Source: an uncultured Collinsella sp.
Lineage (GTDB): Bacteria > Actinomycetota > Coriobacteriia > Coriobacteriales > Coriobacteriaceae
DNA: 64,000 bases
Direction of reading: 5' to 3'
Assembly: GCA_900541645.1 (NCBI GenBank)
Contig: UQKQ01000005.1
Span: 1 to 64,000 of the forward strand
Below, in pieces: positions 7,737-16,373 of this stretch (positions are counted from its first letter, which is position 1; every line of letters begins with the position of its first letter). Both the position numbers and the translations under genes were made by a program. The notes under the pieces are model-generated. The model was not told the DNA's origin. It did no database searches and saw nothing but the letters and a program-made list of their open reading frames with translations.

Positions 7737-8441
7737 TCAGTCTTCGATTTCAGGGTTCAGAAAGTCGATGTCCTCGTCCTCGGGATGCGCGAGAGCCTGT
7801 TTAATGGCCACTCCGCCCTTAATGGAATAGATGACAGCCGTGAGCATGGAGAAGATCACGCCGCCGTACACAAAGAAGATGCCGAGGGGCACCGAGCTTC
7901 CGTTGAGGCCCGGGAAGGCCGTAAGGGTTGAAGGTAAAAGATGCAGGCCGTCAATAACGGGGAACCCGAGCAGCATGAGCGAGAAGCCGGTCATGAGCAG
8001 TGCAGTGGCAATCTTTCCGGGAAAGACGACATCGATGGGGCGACGGTGATAATGACGCACGATAAGCGTGCCGATGCCCAGATAGATGTCGCGGCCAATA
8101 ATGAGCACGCAGACCCAGATTGGCAGCTCTCCGCGAACCACCAGCCCAAGTACGCCGGTGAACAGCAGCGCACGGTCGCAGATGGGATCCATGACCTTGC
8201 CGAGCCACGAGACCGTCTTGGTCATGCGGGCGATCTGACCGTCCATCCAGTCGGTGGAGGCGGCAACGGCGTAGATAACGATGGCGATGACGCGGTTGTT
8301 ATCCGTCACAAACAGGTACAGAAATACCAGGGTGAGGATCAGGCGCGTAAAGGTGATGAAATTGGAGATCGTAAAGATCTTATTCGACGGGTAATCGGAA
8401 GTGCCGATAAGCTCCTTTTTGATCTTCTTTTTGATGCCCAC
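7737..8441 (-). CDS. pgsA: CDP-diacylglycerol-glycerol-3-phosphate phosphatidyltransferase
   Basis: A 234-residue integral membrane enzyme that makes phosphatidylglycerol phosphate from CDP-diacylglycerol and glycerol-3-phosphate. The CDP-alcohol phosphotransferase signature DWMDGQIAR, then GKVMDPICDRALL (D-x2-DG-x2-AR-x8-G-x3-D-x3-D), is complete. It has about five or six hydrophobic segments. The frame is open to an ATG at 8531, but the GTG at 8441 is chosen. It has a GGGGGAG ribosome site 6 bases upstream and puts the conserved NKIFTISNFITFTRLIL near the N-terminus. It is the first gene of the minus-strand run to the NlpC/P60 gene. Confidence 0.9.
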   Translation of the reverse strand: MGIKKKIKKELIGTSDYPSNKIFTISNFITFTRLILTLVFLYLFVTDNNRVIAIVIYAVAASTDWMDGQIARMTKTVSWLGKVMDPICDRALLFTGVLGLVVRGELPIWVCVLIIGRDIYLGIGTLIVRHYHRRPIDVVFPGKIATALLMTGFSLMLLGFPVIDGLHLLPSTLTAFPGLNGSSVPLGIFFVYGGVIFSMLTAVIYSIKGGVAIKQALAHPEDEDIDFLNPEIED

Positions 8442-8568
8442 AGGACTCCCCCGCTGGTTAACGACAAAACTTTCGATACTATACCCGTTCCGGCGATGTC
8501 TATCCAGCGTAAGCATAGAGAGTCCAGACATGAGGAAGGCGCTTTTGGGCGGCGGTGGATTTCACATT

Positions 8569-8627
8569 CGTGTACATCAGCCTCCAAACATGCCGAAAAA
8601 TGTCGGTTTTGGAGGGTGATGTACACG
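8569..8627. repeat. Hairpin with 20-bp arms upstream of pgsA
   Basis: Arms 8569-8588 and 8608-8627 (outer word CGTGTACATCA) pair 19 of 20. The centre contains a shorter CCGA/TCGG pairing. A short T-run follows on the plus strand. It lies between the divergent pgsA and LanF genes. The rest of 8442-8836 shows no convincing gene. Role unknown: terminator remnant or dispersed palindrome. Confidence 0.5.
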
Positions 8628-8785
8628 TTTTGATTCGGTGATTACATCGATCGGGAAAGTTGTTGCCTTAAGCAAATTAATCATGGTGTGCGGGTCGAGA
8701 GGGTTGGCGCCAAAAGAACCCAACGGCCGTTATGGCTTCGTTAGAAACGCGCCCCACCATGGATGGTGAACCCGAAAGGTAAGGC

Positions 8786-8812
8786 GCGCGGGCACGGTGA
8801 CTCGGCCCGCGC
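8786..8812 (+). promoter_or_regulatory. G+C-rich hairpin in the leader of the LanF gene
   Basis: An 8-bp perfect stem (8786-8793 with 8805-8812, GCGCGGGC) ends about 10 bases before the GAGAAAGGA ribosome site of the ABC ATPase gene. It could influence translation. Chance is possible in such G+C-rich DNA. Confidence 0.25.
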
Positions 8813-8836
8813 TCCCGGAAGAGAAAGGATAAACCC

Positions 8837-9565
8837 ATGGGTTACATGCTCGAGACGCGTGGGCTCACCAAGCGCTTCGGCCGCGGCGACCAGGCGCAGG
8901 ACGCCGTGGCCGACGTGAGCCTTCATATCCGCGAGGGCGAGGTGTACGGGCTGCTCGGTCCCAACGGCGCCGGCAAGTCGACAACGCTCAAGATGATCTG
9001 CGGGATGCTGCGGCCGACGGCCGGGGAGATCCTCTTTGCCGGGCACGCCTGGTGCCGCGAGGACCTCTACGCAATCGGCAGCCTCATCGAGGAGGCGCCG
9101 CTCTACCCCAACCTCACCGCGCGCGAGAACCTGCGCGTGCGCACCACGCTGCTGGGCCTTCCCGAGAGCCGCATAGATGAGGTGCTCGCCGCCGTGGACC
9201 TCGCGGACACCGGGAAGAAGCGCGCCGGGCGCTTCTCGATGGGGATGCGGCAGCGCCTGGGGCTCGCGTTGGCGCTGATCGCCCGGCCACGCCTGCTCGT
9301 GCTCGACGAGCCCACCAACGGCCTCGACCCCATCGGCATCGAGGAACTGCGCGACCAGATCCGCGGCTTCGCGGCGGCGGGTACGACGGTGATCGTCTCG
9401 AGCCACATCCTCTCCGAGGTGCAGCAGATGGCGGACACCGTCGGCATCATCTGCGGGGGGCGCCTTGCCTACGAGGATGCGCTTCGTCCCGAGCAGGACC
9501 TCGAGGAACTCTTCATGAGCTTCTGTCGGGAAGGGCGACGAGGGCGCGGGGAGGTGGCGGCATGA
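8837..9565 (+). CDS. LanF-type ABC transporter ATP-binding protein
   Basis: A 242-residue ATPase of the lantibiotic-immunity/BcrA family that should drive the two following membrane subunits. Walker A is GPNGAGKST (residues 41-49), the signature FSMGMRQRLGLA lies near residue 135, and Walker B LLVLDEPTNGLD near residue 155. The switch His is in VSSHILSE. GAGAAAGGA precedes the ATG. The stop overlaps the next start by 4 bases (ATGA), which indicates translational coupling. The G+C content is clearly above that of the flanking genes. The substrate is inferred from family and neighbours: a cationic peptide or lantibiotic expelled from the membrane. Confidence 0.85.
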   Translation: MGYMLETRGLTKRFGRGDQAQDAVADVSLHIREGEVYGLLGPNGAGKSTTLKMICGMLRPTAGEILFAGHAWCREDLYAIGSLIEEAPLYPNLTARENLRVRTTLLGLPESRIDEVLAAVDLADTGKKRAGRFSMGMRQRLGLALALIARPRLLVLDEPTNGLDPIGIEELRDQIRGFAAAGTTVIVSSHILSEVQQMADTVGIICGGRLAYEDALRPEQDLEELFMSFCREGRRGRGEVAA

Positions 9566-10332
9566 CGGGTGAGAAAGGCGGCCTGCTCGCGGCCCTGCGC
9601 GCCGAGGCCCTGAAATCGCGCCACGCGGCGCCGGTTCGCCTGGCCGTGCTCATGGCGCTGCCGATGCCGCTGCTCGGCGCGATGCCCTACCGGGGCGTGC
9701 AGATCTTCAGCGCGTGGAACTACTGGTACGCGCTCTTCCTGCCCGTGTCTCTCTCGCTCGTGGTGGCGTGCGTCGCGCGGGCGGACGCTCGCACGCGGAT
9801 GCGGGGGTTTCTGGGCCTGGGCTTCCCGCTCGGGCGCGCCTGGTGGGCCAAGGCGCTCTGGTGCCTCGCGCTCTGTACGCTCTCGAACCTCGTGGTCTTC
9901 GGCATCTACCTCGCGGGATCGGCGTTCTCCTCGCAGGGCCTCACGGCCGCGGGCACGCTCACGATGCTCCTCTGCGCACTCGTCAACACAGTGACCGCGG
10001 CGTGGATGATCCCCGCAGGGCTCTTCCTCACGGCGCGGCTCGGCATGCTCGCGGGCATCTTCTGCCCGCTCGTTGCGCAGCTCGTGGGTGGGTTCGCCTG
10101 GTCGTTGGTGCCGTTGCCGCAGCTCTTTCCGCCGTCGGCGAGCATGGTCATCCCCACGAGCTTCATCCCCGTGCTGCCGAGCGGCGAGCCACTCGCGGCG
10201 GACATGGCGCTCGGCGGGGCGCTCGCGGCGGATGGCATGCTCACGCTGGCGGGCCTTGCGGTCTGCGCGCTCGCGTTCGCCGCGCTCACGGCGGCGGGCG
10301 CGGCCTGGTTCGCGCGCTCCGAGGAGAGGTGA
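9562..10332 (+). CDS. LanE-type ABC transporter permease
   Basis: A 256-residue membrane subunit with about six hydrophobic segments. It matches the size and placement of LanE/MutE permeases, the first of two membrane partners in LanFEG immunity exporters. The N-terminus has a short cytosolic helix (LLAALRAEALKSRHAAP) leading to the first membrane span, as in the family. It overlaps the ATPase stop by 4 bases and the next permease start by one base. Sequence alone does not show the substrate. Confidence 0.75.
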   Translation: MTGEKGGLLAALRAEALKSRHAAPVRLAVLMALPMPLLGAMPYRGVQIFSAWNYWYALFLPVSLSLVVACVARADARTRMRGFLGLGFPLGRAWWAKALWCLALCTLSNLVVFGIYLAGSAFSSQGLTAAGTLTMLLCALVNTVTAAWMIPAGLFLTARLGMLAGIFCPLVAQLVGGFAWSLVPLPQLFPPSASMVIPTSFIPVLPSGEPLAADMALGGALAADGMLTLAGLAVCALAFAALTAAGAAWFARSEER

Positions 10333-11147
10333 TGGCCGTGACGCGACTATCCGACCCGACGCTGCGCATGACTCTCTCGCGGGCCCTGCTCTCCGAGGCC
10401 CTGCGCCTGGCACGCTCCCCGCTCACGGCGGTGCACCTCGTCTGCGGCCTGGCAGCCGGTCTTGCCTGCGGCGAGTACTTCTCCGTAGCCCGATGGGACC
10501 CGGCGCTGGGCGCGGACGCCTACGCCCAGTTCCTCGGCGCCCTCATGCCGCTCATGTCCGCCATCGTCTGCGGGCTCGCCGTGGACGAGGAGCGCGCTGC
10601 CGGGCGCCTCGCCAACCTTACGGCGTTCCCCTCGCGCGGACGCGCCGTCGCGGCGAAGCTGCTCGCCCTTGCGGCGCTCGGCGCCGCCGCGCTGGCCGTG
10701 GCGCTCGGCGTGTTCGGGGCCGTGCTCGCCGTTGCCGGGCGCCTGCCGCTCGGGCCCGCTCCGCTTGCGGCCGCGTGGGCGGGCATCGTGCTGGGCAGCC
10801 TGCCCCTCTACGCGCTGTGGCTCGGCGTGGCCCTGCGCCTCGGCCGCAACGCCGCCATCGGCGCCGGCGCTGCGGGGGTGCTCCTCGCGTTCTTCTCGGT
10901 GGGCGGACTTGCGCACGGCCTCCTGACCGGCGAGCTCACCGGTGCCCTGGCGACGCCCCTGAGCTGGGTGCCGCTCGCCTGGCCCGCGCGACTGGGGTCG
11001 CTCGGGGTGGAGGCCTTTATCGACGCCGCACGCGCGGCGGGCCCTCTCCTCACAACTGCGCTCGCTAGCCTCGTGCTCACCCTGGCAGCCGACACCGTCC
11101 TTCTCGCCTGGTTCTGCCGCTTCGAGGACGGGAGGGCAGATGCGTAG
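10332..11147 (+). CDS. LanG-type ABC transporter permease
   Basis: A 271-residue, Ala/Leu-rich integral membrane protein with about six spans. It is the second permease of the LanFEG-type exporter. The ATG at 10332 overlaps the previous stop (TGATG) and has GGAGAGG just upstream. The frame is open much further upstream, but that part is a shadow of the LanE gene. It shares with LanE the N-terminal LLSEALRLARSPL helix before the first span. It overlaps the YxeA-like gene by 8 bases. Confidence 0.75.
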   Translation: MAVTRLSDPTLRMTLSRALLSEALRLARSPLTAVHLVCGLAAGLACGEYFSVARWDPALGADAYAQFLGALMPLMSAIVCGLAVDEERAAGRLANLTAFPSRGRAVAAKLLALAALGAAALAVALGVFGAVLAVAGRLPLGPAPLAAAWAGIVLGSLPLYALWLGVALRLGRNAAIGAGAAGVLLAFFSVGGLAHGLLTGELTGALATPLSWVPLAWPARLGSLGVEAFIDAARAAGPLLTTALASLVLTLAADTVLLAWFCRFEDGRADA

Positions 11148-11541
11148 GAGGCCGCTCGCCGCCATGCTCGCCCTCCCCTCCGTAGCGCTCCTTCTGGGCG
11201 GGAATGCCCTGCTCGACGCCGGCTGGGGGTCGGCGCTGCGCTCGATCGCCGACCGCGTGCTGCCCAACCTTGAGATCGCCATGTGGGCGCCCGCGCTCGG
11301 GCCCGGCAGCCACGCGAGCTCCTACGCCGACGCCACCGGGGCGGGGGCGAACTACGTCTACCTGGTGGACGCGGCGAACGACAGGGGCAATGTCCGAGAG
11401 CTCCAGCTCATCTTCTTCGGACGGGAGTCGGACGGCGAGGGCTGGCTCGAGATCGAGGCGTGCGGCGGCTCGGGCGTGCGCTACCGCGCGTGCGACGCGG
11501 CCCAGACGCCCGCGGCTGCGCGCGGGGCTCTGGACCGCTGA
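11140..11541 (+). CDS. YxeA-like secreted/lipid-facing small protein
   Basis: A 133-residue protein with an N-terminal signal or anchor (LAAMLALPSVALLLGGNAL) and a small beta domain. The domain has the YxeA/DUF1093 pattern: NYVYLVDAANDRGN, then LQLIFFGRE, and a late VRYR strand. YxeA-like proteins often accompany peptide-immunity ABC exporters and two-component systems; their exact function is not settled. The ATG at 11140 lies 3 bases after GGAGGG and inside the end of the permease gene. The family call is from pattern only and is less sure than the transporter calls. Confidence 0.6.
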   Translation: MRRRPLAAMLALPSVALLLGGNALLDAGWGSALRSIADRVLPNLEIAMWAPALGPGSHASSYADATGAGANYVYLVDAANDRGNVRELQLIFFGRESDGEGWLEIEACGGSGVRYRACDAAQTPAAARGALDR

Positions 11542-11586
11542 GCGAGGCGCTAGTACAATTCCGACGGAAGTTTCAGGAGGTCGAAC

Positions 11587-12249
11587 ATGGCGAGGATACT
11601 GGCAGTGGATGATGAACGGGCGATCCTCGACGCGCTCGCGCGCGTCCTCGGCCGCGACGGCCATGAGGTCGTCAAGGCAGCGGACCCGACGGCGGTCCCG
11701 GGGATGGACCTCTCGCGCTTCGACCTCGTGCTCTGCGACGTCATGATGCCGGGGCTTGACGGCTTCGAGCTCGTGCGGCAGATCCGCCCGGACTTCGACG
11801 GCCCCATCGTCTTCCTGACCGCGCGCGTGGCCGAGGAGGATGCCGTGGCCGGCTACGGCCTGGGAGCCGACGACTACGTCCGCAAGCCCTTCGGGGCCGC
11901 GGAGCTGCGCGCCAAGGTCGCGGCCCATCTACGCCGTGAGCGCCGGCCGCGCTCGCACGCCCTCTCCTTCGGGGAGGTACGGATCGACCTCGGGGCGCGC
12001 GGCCTCTCCGTGGGCGGCGAGGCCGTGCCGCTCACGCCCACCGAGTACGCCATCTGCGAATACCTCGCGCGCCACCCCGGGCAGGTCATGAGCCGCGCGC
12101 AGATCCGCGAGGCGGTGCTCGGTTGGGAGAGCGACGCCGACGACGCGGCCATATCCATGCAGGTCAGCCGCGCCCGGAGGAAACTCTCCGAGGCCGGCGC
12201 CGATCCGATCGCGACCGTCTGGGGGATGGGGTACAAGTGGCAGCTCTGA
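11587..12249 (+). CDS. OmpR/PhoB-family response regulator
   Basis: A 220-residue DNA-binding response regulator. The receiver domain (about 1-115) has the acidic pair Asp8/Asp9, the phospho-acceptor Asp51 in CDVMMPG, the conserved Thr in FLTAR, and the Lys in RKPFG. The C-terminal winged helix (about 125-220) ends in IATVWGMGYKWQL. A strong AGGAGG lies 5 bases before the ATG, after a 45-bp gap from the YxeA-like gene, so it may have its own promoter. With the kinase that follows, it most likely senses a peptide or envelope stress and controls the exporter genes upstream, as in LanRK systems. Confidence 0.9.
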   Translation: MARILAVDDERAILDALARVLGRDGHEVVKAADPTAVPGMDLSRFDLVLCDVMMPGLDGFELVRQIRPDFDGPIVFLTARVAEEDAVAGYGLGADDYVRKPFGAAELRAKVAAHLRRERRPRSHALSFGEVRIDLGARGLSVGGEAVPLTPTEYAICEYLARHPGQVMSRAQIREAVLGWESDADDAAISMQVSRARRKLSEAGADPIATVWGMGYKWQL

Positions 12250-12275
12250 GGATCGGGGCGCGAGGTCGCGGGGGC

Positions 12276-13673
12276 ATGCCGCTCTCCTTCGTCATCGCGC
12301 GCTACTTCGCCTACGCGTTCGCGGCGGTCGCCACGGCGTGGCTTGCCTCGTTCATGGTGCTCTCCGTGGCGATCAACGCGGGCTTCGTCTACGAGGCAAG
12401 CTGGGGGCCGGCCAATGCGCGCGAGGTCGCGGAGGGCCTGGCACGAGACGGCGTCTGCGGGCAGCAGGACGTGCCGACGGCGTACCGCTACCTCATCCTG
12501 AACAAGGACGGAAACGTGCTGATGACAGACCTCGAGGGCACGCGGCTCGAGGGCGCGGCGGAAATGGCCCGTGCGGCACTCGCCGCGGATCCGGGCACAG
12601 TGGAGATCGAGGGCGGGGGCTCGGGCCTCACCTACGCCGCGTTCCCGCTCAAGGGCGGCGGGGCCTGCGCACTCGTCAGCGAGTACCTGCCGCAGTGGGT
12701 CTCGCGCGACCTCGCCGGCCTGCTTCCCAACCCGCAGAACCTCATGCTCGTCGGCGCCGCGGCGGGAAGCGCGCTCGCGCTCGCGCTCGTGGCGCGCCGC
12801 GCGAGCCGCGTGATCTCGCGCAAGATGGCGCCGCTCGCGGAGGCGGCGGGGCGCGTCGGCGCGGGGGAGCTCGACTTCGCGGTCGGCAGCACCAACGTGC
12901 GCGAGGTGAACGACGTCCTCGCCGCGATGGACGCCATGCGGGCCTCCCTCGCCGAGTCGCTCGAGGCCCGCTGGGCCGCGGAGCGGGGGCAGCGCGAGCA
13001 GGTGGCGTCGCTCGCCCACGACCTCAAAACGCCGCTCACCGTGCTGCGCGCCAACGCCGACTTCGTGGCGGAGGAGCTTGAAGACGAGAAAGACGCCGAC
13101 CTCGCGGCCGCCGCGCGCGACATAGCCGGCAGTGTCGAAAGGCTCGACGGCTACGTGCGCCTGCTCATCGAGGCCTCGCGCGGGTCCGGCGGGGCGGAGA
13201 GGGCCCCCATGCGGCCGGCCGAGCTCTGCGAACAGGTCCTCGCCGAGGCCGCCCAGATCGCCCGGGCGCGAGGCGTGACGCTCAACGCGGCCACGGGCCC
13301 CGCTGTCGCGGGCGCGCCCGAGGCCCCACTCGACCGAACCGCCCTGGCGCGAGCCGCCGCGAACCTTGTGGTCAACGCCGCCGAGCACGCGCGCTCGCGC
13401 GTGGCGGTCTCCTGCGACGTCGCGGGCGGACACCTCGTCATCGAGGTGTCCGACGACGGACCGGGCTTCTCTCCCGCCGCCCTCGAACGCGGCTGCGAGC
13501 GCCTCTTCACAGACGACTCCTCCCGCTCCTCACGCGACGGAGGCCGCCACTACGGGCTCGGCCTCCACGTCGCCTCCGAGGCCGCGAGCGCCCACGGGGG
13601 CTCCGTCTCGCTCGCCAACAGCCCCTCGGGCGGCGCGGTGGCCACCATCGCGGTCCCCCTCTGCGGGGCCTGA
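12276..13673 (+). CDS. Sensor histidine kinase (LanK-like)
   Basis: A 465-residue membrane kinase. It has a first span near the N-terminus (YFAYAFAAVATAWLASFMV), an extracytoplasmic domain of about 130 residues, a second span (LMLVGAAAGSALALALVA), a HAMP-like linker and the catalytic core. The H box is SLAHDLKTPLTVLR with His248, the N box LVVNAAEHA, then VSDDGPGF and HYGLGLHVASEAA. An in-frame GTG at 12237 overlaps the regulator's stop and could be the true start, which would add 13 residues. Both ribosome sites are weak. The partner is the response regulator immediately upstream. Confidence 0.85.
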   Translation: MPLSFVIARYFAYAFAAVATAWLASFMVLSVAINAGFVYEASWGPANAREVAEGLARDGVCGQQDVPTAYRYLILNKDGNVLMTDLEGTRLEGAAEMARAALAADPGTVEIEGGGSGLTYAAFPLKGGGACALVSEYLPQWVSRDLAGLLPNPQNLMLVGAAAGSALALALVARRASRVISRKMAPLAEAAGRVGAGELDFAVGSTNVREVNDVLAAMDAMRASLAESLEARWAAERGQREQVASLAHDLKTPLTVLRANADFVAEELEDEKDADLAAAARDIAGSVERLDGYVRLLIEASRGSGGAERAPMRPAELCEQVLAEAAQIARARGVTLNAATGPAVAGAPEAPLDRTALARAAANLVVNAAEHARSRVAVSCDVAGGHLVIEVSDDGPGFSPAALERGCERLFTDDSSRSSRDGGRHYGLGLHVASEAASAHGGSVSLANSPSGGAVATIAVPLCGA

Positions 13674-13704
13674 CGACTTCCTCGTTGTCTACCTCGACTG
13701 CGAT

Positions 13705-13764
13705 ATGTCGCTCGCCGAGGCCGCGACGAGATGGTGTTGCGTCTGCTCCGCTTGGTGCTTCTAG
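13705..13764 (+). other. Cys-rich 19-codon open frame after the kinase
   Basis: A short frame ATG 13705 to TAG 13764 ends in RWCCVCSAWCF. No ribosome site is visible, and the same frame is open upstream through the kinase gene. It could be chance or the tail of a decayed peptide gene. It lies between the kinase stop and the terminator of the cassette. Confidence 0.15.
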
Positions 13765-13785
13765 CTCAAATCTGATCTGATGTAA

Positions 13786-13817
13786 GGCCCGTGCAATCCT
13801 GCATGGGCCGTTCTTTT
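13786..13817 (+). terminator. Terminator of the LanFEG/two-component cassette
   Basis: A 10-bp stem (13786-13795 with 13800-13809, GGCCCGTGCA, one G-T pair) is followed by GTTCTTTT. It closes the plus-strand run that begins at 8837. Confidence 0.75.
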
Positions 13818-13819
13818 GG

Positions 13820-14240
13820 CAATTGCTCGACCGATTCGTGGCTTGAAACACAAATTATCGAGTTAAGGAGACATGGGGTCACACAGCGGCTCTCAGAGCG
13901 CCCGCCGCACTCCCCCGCCATTACCCTGCGGCGTCCTCGTATAGAGCCCATCCTGCTTGGCGTTTCGTTGCAACTGCCAACTTGTCCACCGATCAAGTGA
14001 ACTACTGGAATAAATACAGCGACACGCTTGTCCGTTATAGTCGCTATATCTGTGTTAATCGCCGCGATAAATACAGCCTGTACTCGGCTGCATACCAGCT
14101 ACGCGTATGTAGATTCATATCGCGTTAATAAATCGGCTCAAGCGCGTGCAAAACGCGCAAGTAGCCGCAAAAGGCGATTATCGCGTAGGTAGATTTTTGG
14201 CACCCTGTTGCTTACTGAAAATTAAGCAATTGCTTAAAAC
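13820..14240. other. Intergenic stretch with short repeats, no clear gene
   Basis: Between the cassette terminator and tRNA-Pro. It holds a possible 23-codon frame (13873-13944, ATG with AAGGAG 5 bases upstream, Pro/Arg-rich, no recognised family). Beyond it lies A+T-richer DNA with repeated words: ATAAATACAGC twice near 14013 and 14070, and TAGATT twice. The base composition differs from both sides, which fits old insertion debris. Confidence 0.35.
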
Positions 14241-14270
14241 AAAAAAGGTCAGGCACTAAGTGCCTGACCT
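14241..14270 (-). terminator. Terminator after tRNA-Pro
   Basis: Minus-strand stem of 11 bp (14270-14260 with 14256-14246, AGGTCAGGCAC) followed by a run of T. It begins 10 bases past the CCA end of the tRNA. Confidence 0.85.
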
Positions 14271-14279
14271 GCAAACTTC

Positions 14280-14356
<77 letters not shown>

Positions 14357-14436
14357 AAGCTTTTGTTTGTTGCTCTGCTTTCGCTCGCAACAGGGAGTAT
14401 ATTAACCCGAAACTTTGTCCTTGTGCAAGAACTTTT

Positions 14437-15651
14437 TTACAAATTTTGAAGCAAGTCCAAAATTGTATCTGCGAGCTGGGGTTTTGTTAGTACGGGTAGT
14501 TCTTGCGTACCCGCTATGCTCACGATCCAAGCCTTGTTGGTGTCGGTTCCAAAGCCCGAATCGGCGCGTGAGACATCGTTGGCGATAATGGCATCGCAGC
14601 CTTTGCGGGTCAATTTGCGCTCGGCGTACTCGACGACGTTATCAGTCTCGGCTGCAAAGCCGATTACGAGGCGATCGCCCTTTTGGCGTGAAAGTTCGGC
14701 CAAGATGTCAACGGTCTCGACGAGCTCGATTCGATCCAGGCGCTCGTTGGCCTTTTTGAGCTTATGGTCCGCTGGGGCCGCCGGCGTGTAGTCGGCGACG
14801 GCGGCGGCGCAAATGGCCGCGTCGGCCGTCTGGAAGGCGCTCAGCGCTGCCTTGAGCATTTCTGAGGCGGTCTGTACGTGCACGCACTCCACACCGCGGG
14901 GAACGTCGAGCGATGTCGGTCCCAGCACGAGCGTGACGGCGGCACCGCGACGTGCGGCCTCCCCCGCCAGGGCGATACCCATCTTGCCCGAAGAACGGTT
15001 GCCAATGAATCGCACCGGGTCGATCGGCTCGTGCGTGGGGCCGGCGGTGATGACGATGCGCTTGCCCGTCAGGTCTTGCGGCACGGGGTTGAGCACCTCA
15101 CAGACAGCCTCGACGATGTCCTCGGGCTCGCTCATGCGCCCCGTGTCCACGTCGCCGCAGGCAAGGTAGCCGCTGCCGGGTCCCACCACATGGACACCGT
15201 GCTCGCGCAGCGTGGCCATGTTGGCCTGCGTTGCCGGCGCCTTCCACATGCCGTTGTTCATAGCGGGTGCGATCACGATGGGTCGCGGTGTTGCCAGCAG
15301 CGTGGTGGAGATGAGGTCATCGGCGATGCCGTTGGCCATCTTGGCGATAATATTGGCCGTCGCGGGCGCCACGACCACCAGATCGGGCTCCTGCGCCAGC
15401 GAAATGTGGTGGATGGGGTCGGAAGGATCGTCGAATAGCCCAACCGCGACCGGCTCGTTGGTGAGCGCGCGGAAGGTAAGCGGCCCCACAAACTCCGTGG
15501 CATGCTCGCTCATAACGACTTTGACACGTGCGCCGCGCTTTTGCAGCAGGCGCACGATATTGCACGACTTATAGGCGGCGATCCCGCCGGTAATGCCCAG
15601 CAGGATCGTTTTTCCCTCAAGTTGCATTGAATTGTTGGATGCCGCCGTCAT
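14437..15651 (-). CDS. coaBC: Bifunctional phosphopantothenoylcysteine decarboxylase/synthetase
   Basis: A 404-residue cytoplasmic enzyme for two steps of coenzyme A synthesis. CoaB joins cysteine to 4'-phosphopantothenate using CTP, and CoaC, an FMN protein, decarboxylates the product. The N-terminal CoaC half has ILLGITGGIAAYK, the active-site His in PIHHISLA, PAMNNGMW and the Cys in LACGDVDTG. The C-terminal CoaB half begins at RIVITAGPTHEPIDPVR and has AAAVADY. Length is typical. It is the last protein gene of the long minus-strand run; only 2 bp separate it from the coiled-coil gene upstream. Confidence 0.95.
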   Translation of the reverse strand: MTAASNNSMQLEGKTILLGITGGIAAYKSCNIVRLLQKRGARVKVVMSEHATEFVGPLTFRALTNEPVAVGLFDDPSDPIHHISLAQEPDLVVVAPATANIIAKMANGIADDLISTTLLATPRPIVIAPAMNNGMWKAPATQANMATLREHGVHVVGPGSGYLACGDVDTGRMSEPEDIVEAVCEVLNPVPQDLTGKRIVITAGPTHEPIDPVRFIGNRSSGKMGIALAGEAARRGAAVTLVLGPTSLDVPRGVECVHVQTASEMLKAALSAFQTADAAICAAAVADYTPAAPADHKLKKANERLDRIELVETVDILAELSRQKGDRLVIGFAAETDNVVEYAERKLTRKGCDAIIANDVSRADSGFGTDTNKAWIVSIAGTQELPVLTKPQLADTILDLLQNL

Positions 15652-15653
15652 CG

Positions 15654-16373
15654 CTAGGCTTCCTTACTCGGGAGCACCAGGAGGCGGTGGCAGTACGGAC
15701 AGTGCGTAATCTCGCTACCGTCGTGGTTGAGGTCGCTCATGGACGATGCCTGCAGCGCGGTGTGGCAGACCGTGGGGATGTTGCCCTGGATGGTCTCGAC
15801 GGCCAAGCCGCGGAACTGCTTGAGCAGACGCTCGTAGTCGCTGAGCACGTCGGTGGGCAGCGTAGCGGCCAGCGCGGTGCGCTCCTTGGTGGCGGCATCG
15901 ATCTGGGCCTGGAGGTCGGCTGCCTTGGCGCGGGCGGCCTTGGTGTCGGCCTTCACGCCCTCCTCGAACTTGGCGATGATTGCCTGTGCGCGAGCCTCGC
16001 GGTCGAGCGCCTCCTTGTGGGCGACTACGACGTCCTTGCGGGTGTGCTCGATCTTGTCCAGGCGCTTGGCCAGGGTGGCGAGCTCGTTTTCCAGGTCCTG
16101 TACCTCGCGGTAGTCAGAGCCGTCAACGTGGCGCTTCTTAGCGGCCTCAATGGCGTTATTGGTCTGGATCTCGGTGGTGTTGAGATCGTCGAGCTCAATA
16201 TCCAGGTCCTTGCGCTGAGCGTAGAGCTTGGTCATTTCGGCCTTGAGCTTTACATAGGTCTTGCGCTTGGAAGCGAGCTCCTTGAGCTCCGGCATATTGG
16301 CAAGTTCGCTCTTGTTGCGGGCGAGCTCCAAATCGATCTGTTGCAGCTTGAGTAGCGTAGCGCCGGCGCTCAT
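15654..16373 (-). CDS. Coiled-coil protein with degenerate C4 zinc ribbon
   Basis: A 239-residue protein of the zinc-ribbon/coiled-coil family (zf-RING_7, CT398-like), usually found beside NIF3 genes as it is here. Residues about 5-175 are a charged coiled coil. The C-terminus has TVCH and then HCPYCHRLL, so the second CxxC pair is intact. The first pair has only one Cys in an expected CxxC. The ATG at 16373 follows AGGAGAG and overlaps the NIF3 stop by 4 bases; 12 more residues would be available upstream but are unlikely. Function in the family is not well defined. Confidence 0.75.
   Translation of the reverse strand: MSAGATLLKLQQIDLELARNKSELANMPELKELASKRKTYVKLKAEMTKLYAQRKDLDIELDDLNTTEIQTNNAIEAAKKRHVDGSDYREVQDLENELATLAKRLDKIEHTRKDVVVAHKEALDREARAQAIIAKFEEGVKADTKAARAKAADLQAQIDAATKERTALAATLPTDVLSDYERLLKQFRGLAVETIQGNIPTVCHTALQASSMSDLNHDGSEITHCPYCHRLLVLPSKEA

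Noticed and set aside
11874..13433. Long minus-strand frame across the two-component genes
   Set aside because: An Arg/Gly/Glu-rich shadow typical of very G+C-rich DNA; the plus strand holds complete receiver and kinase motifs.
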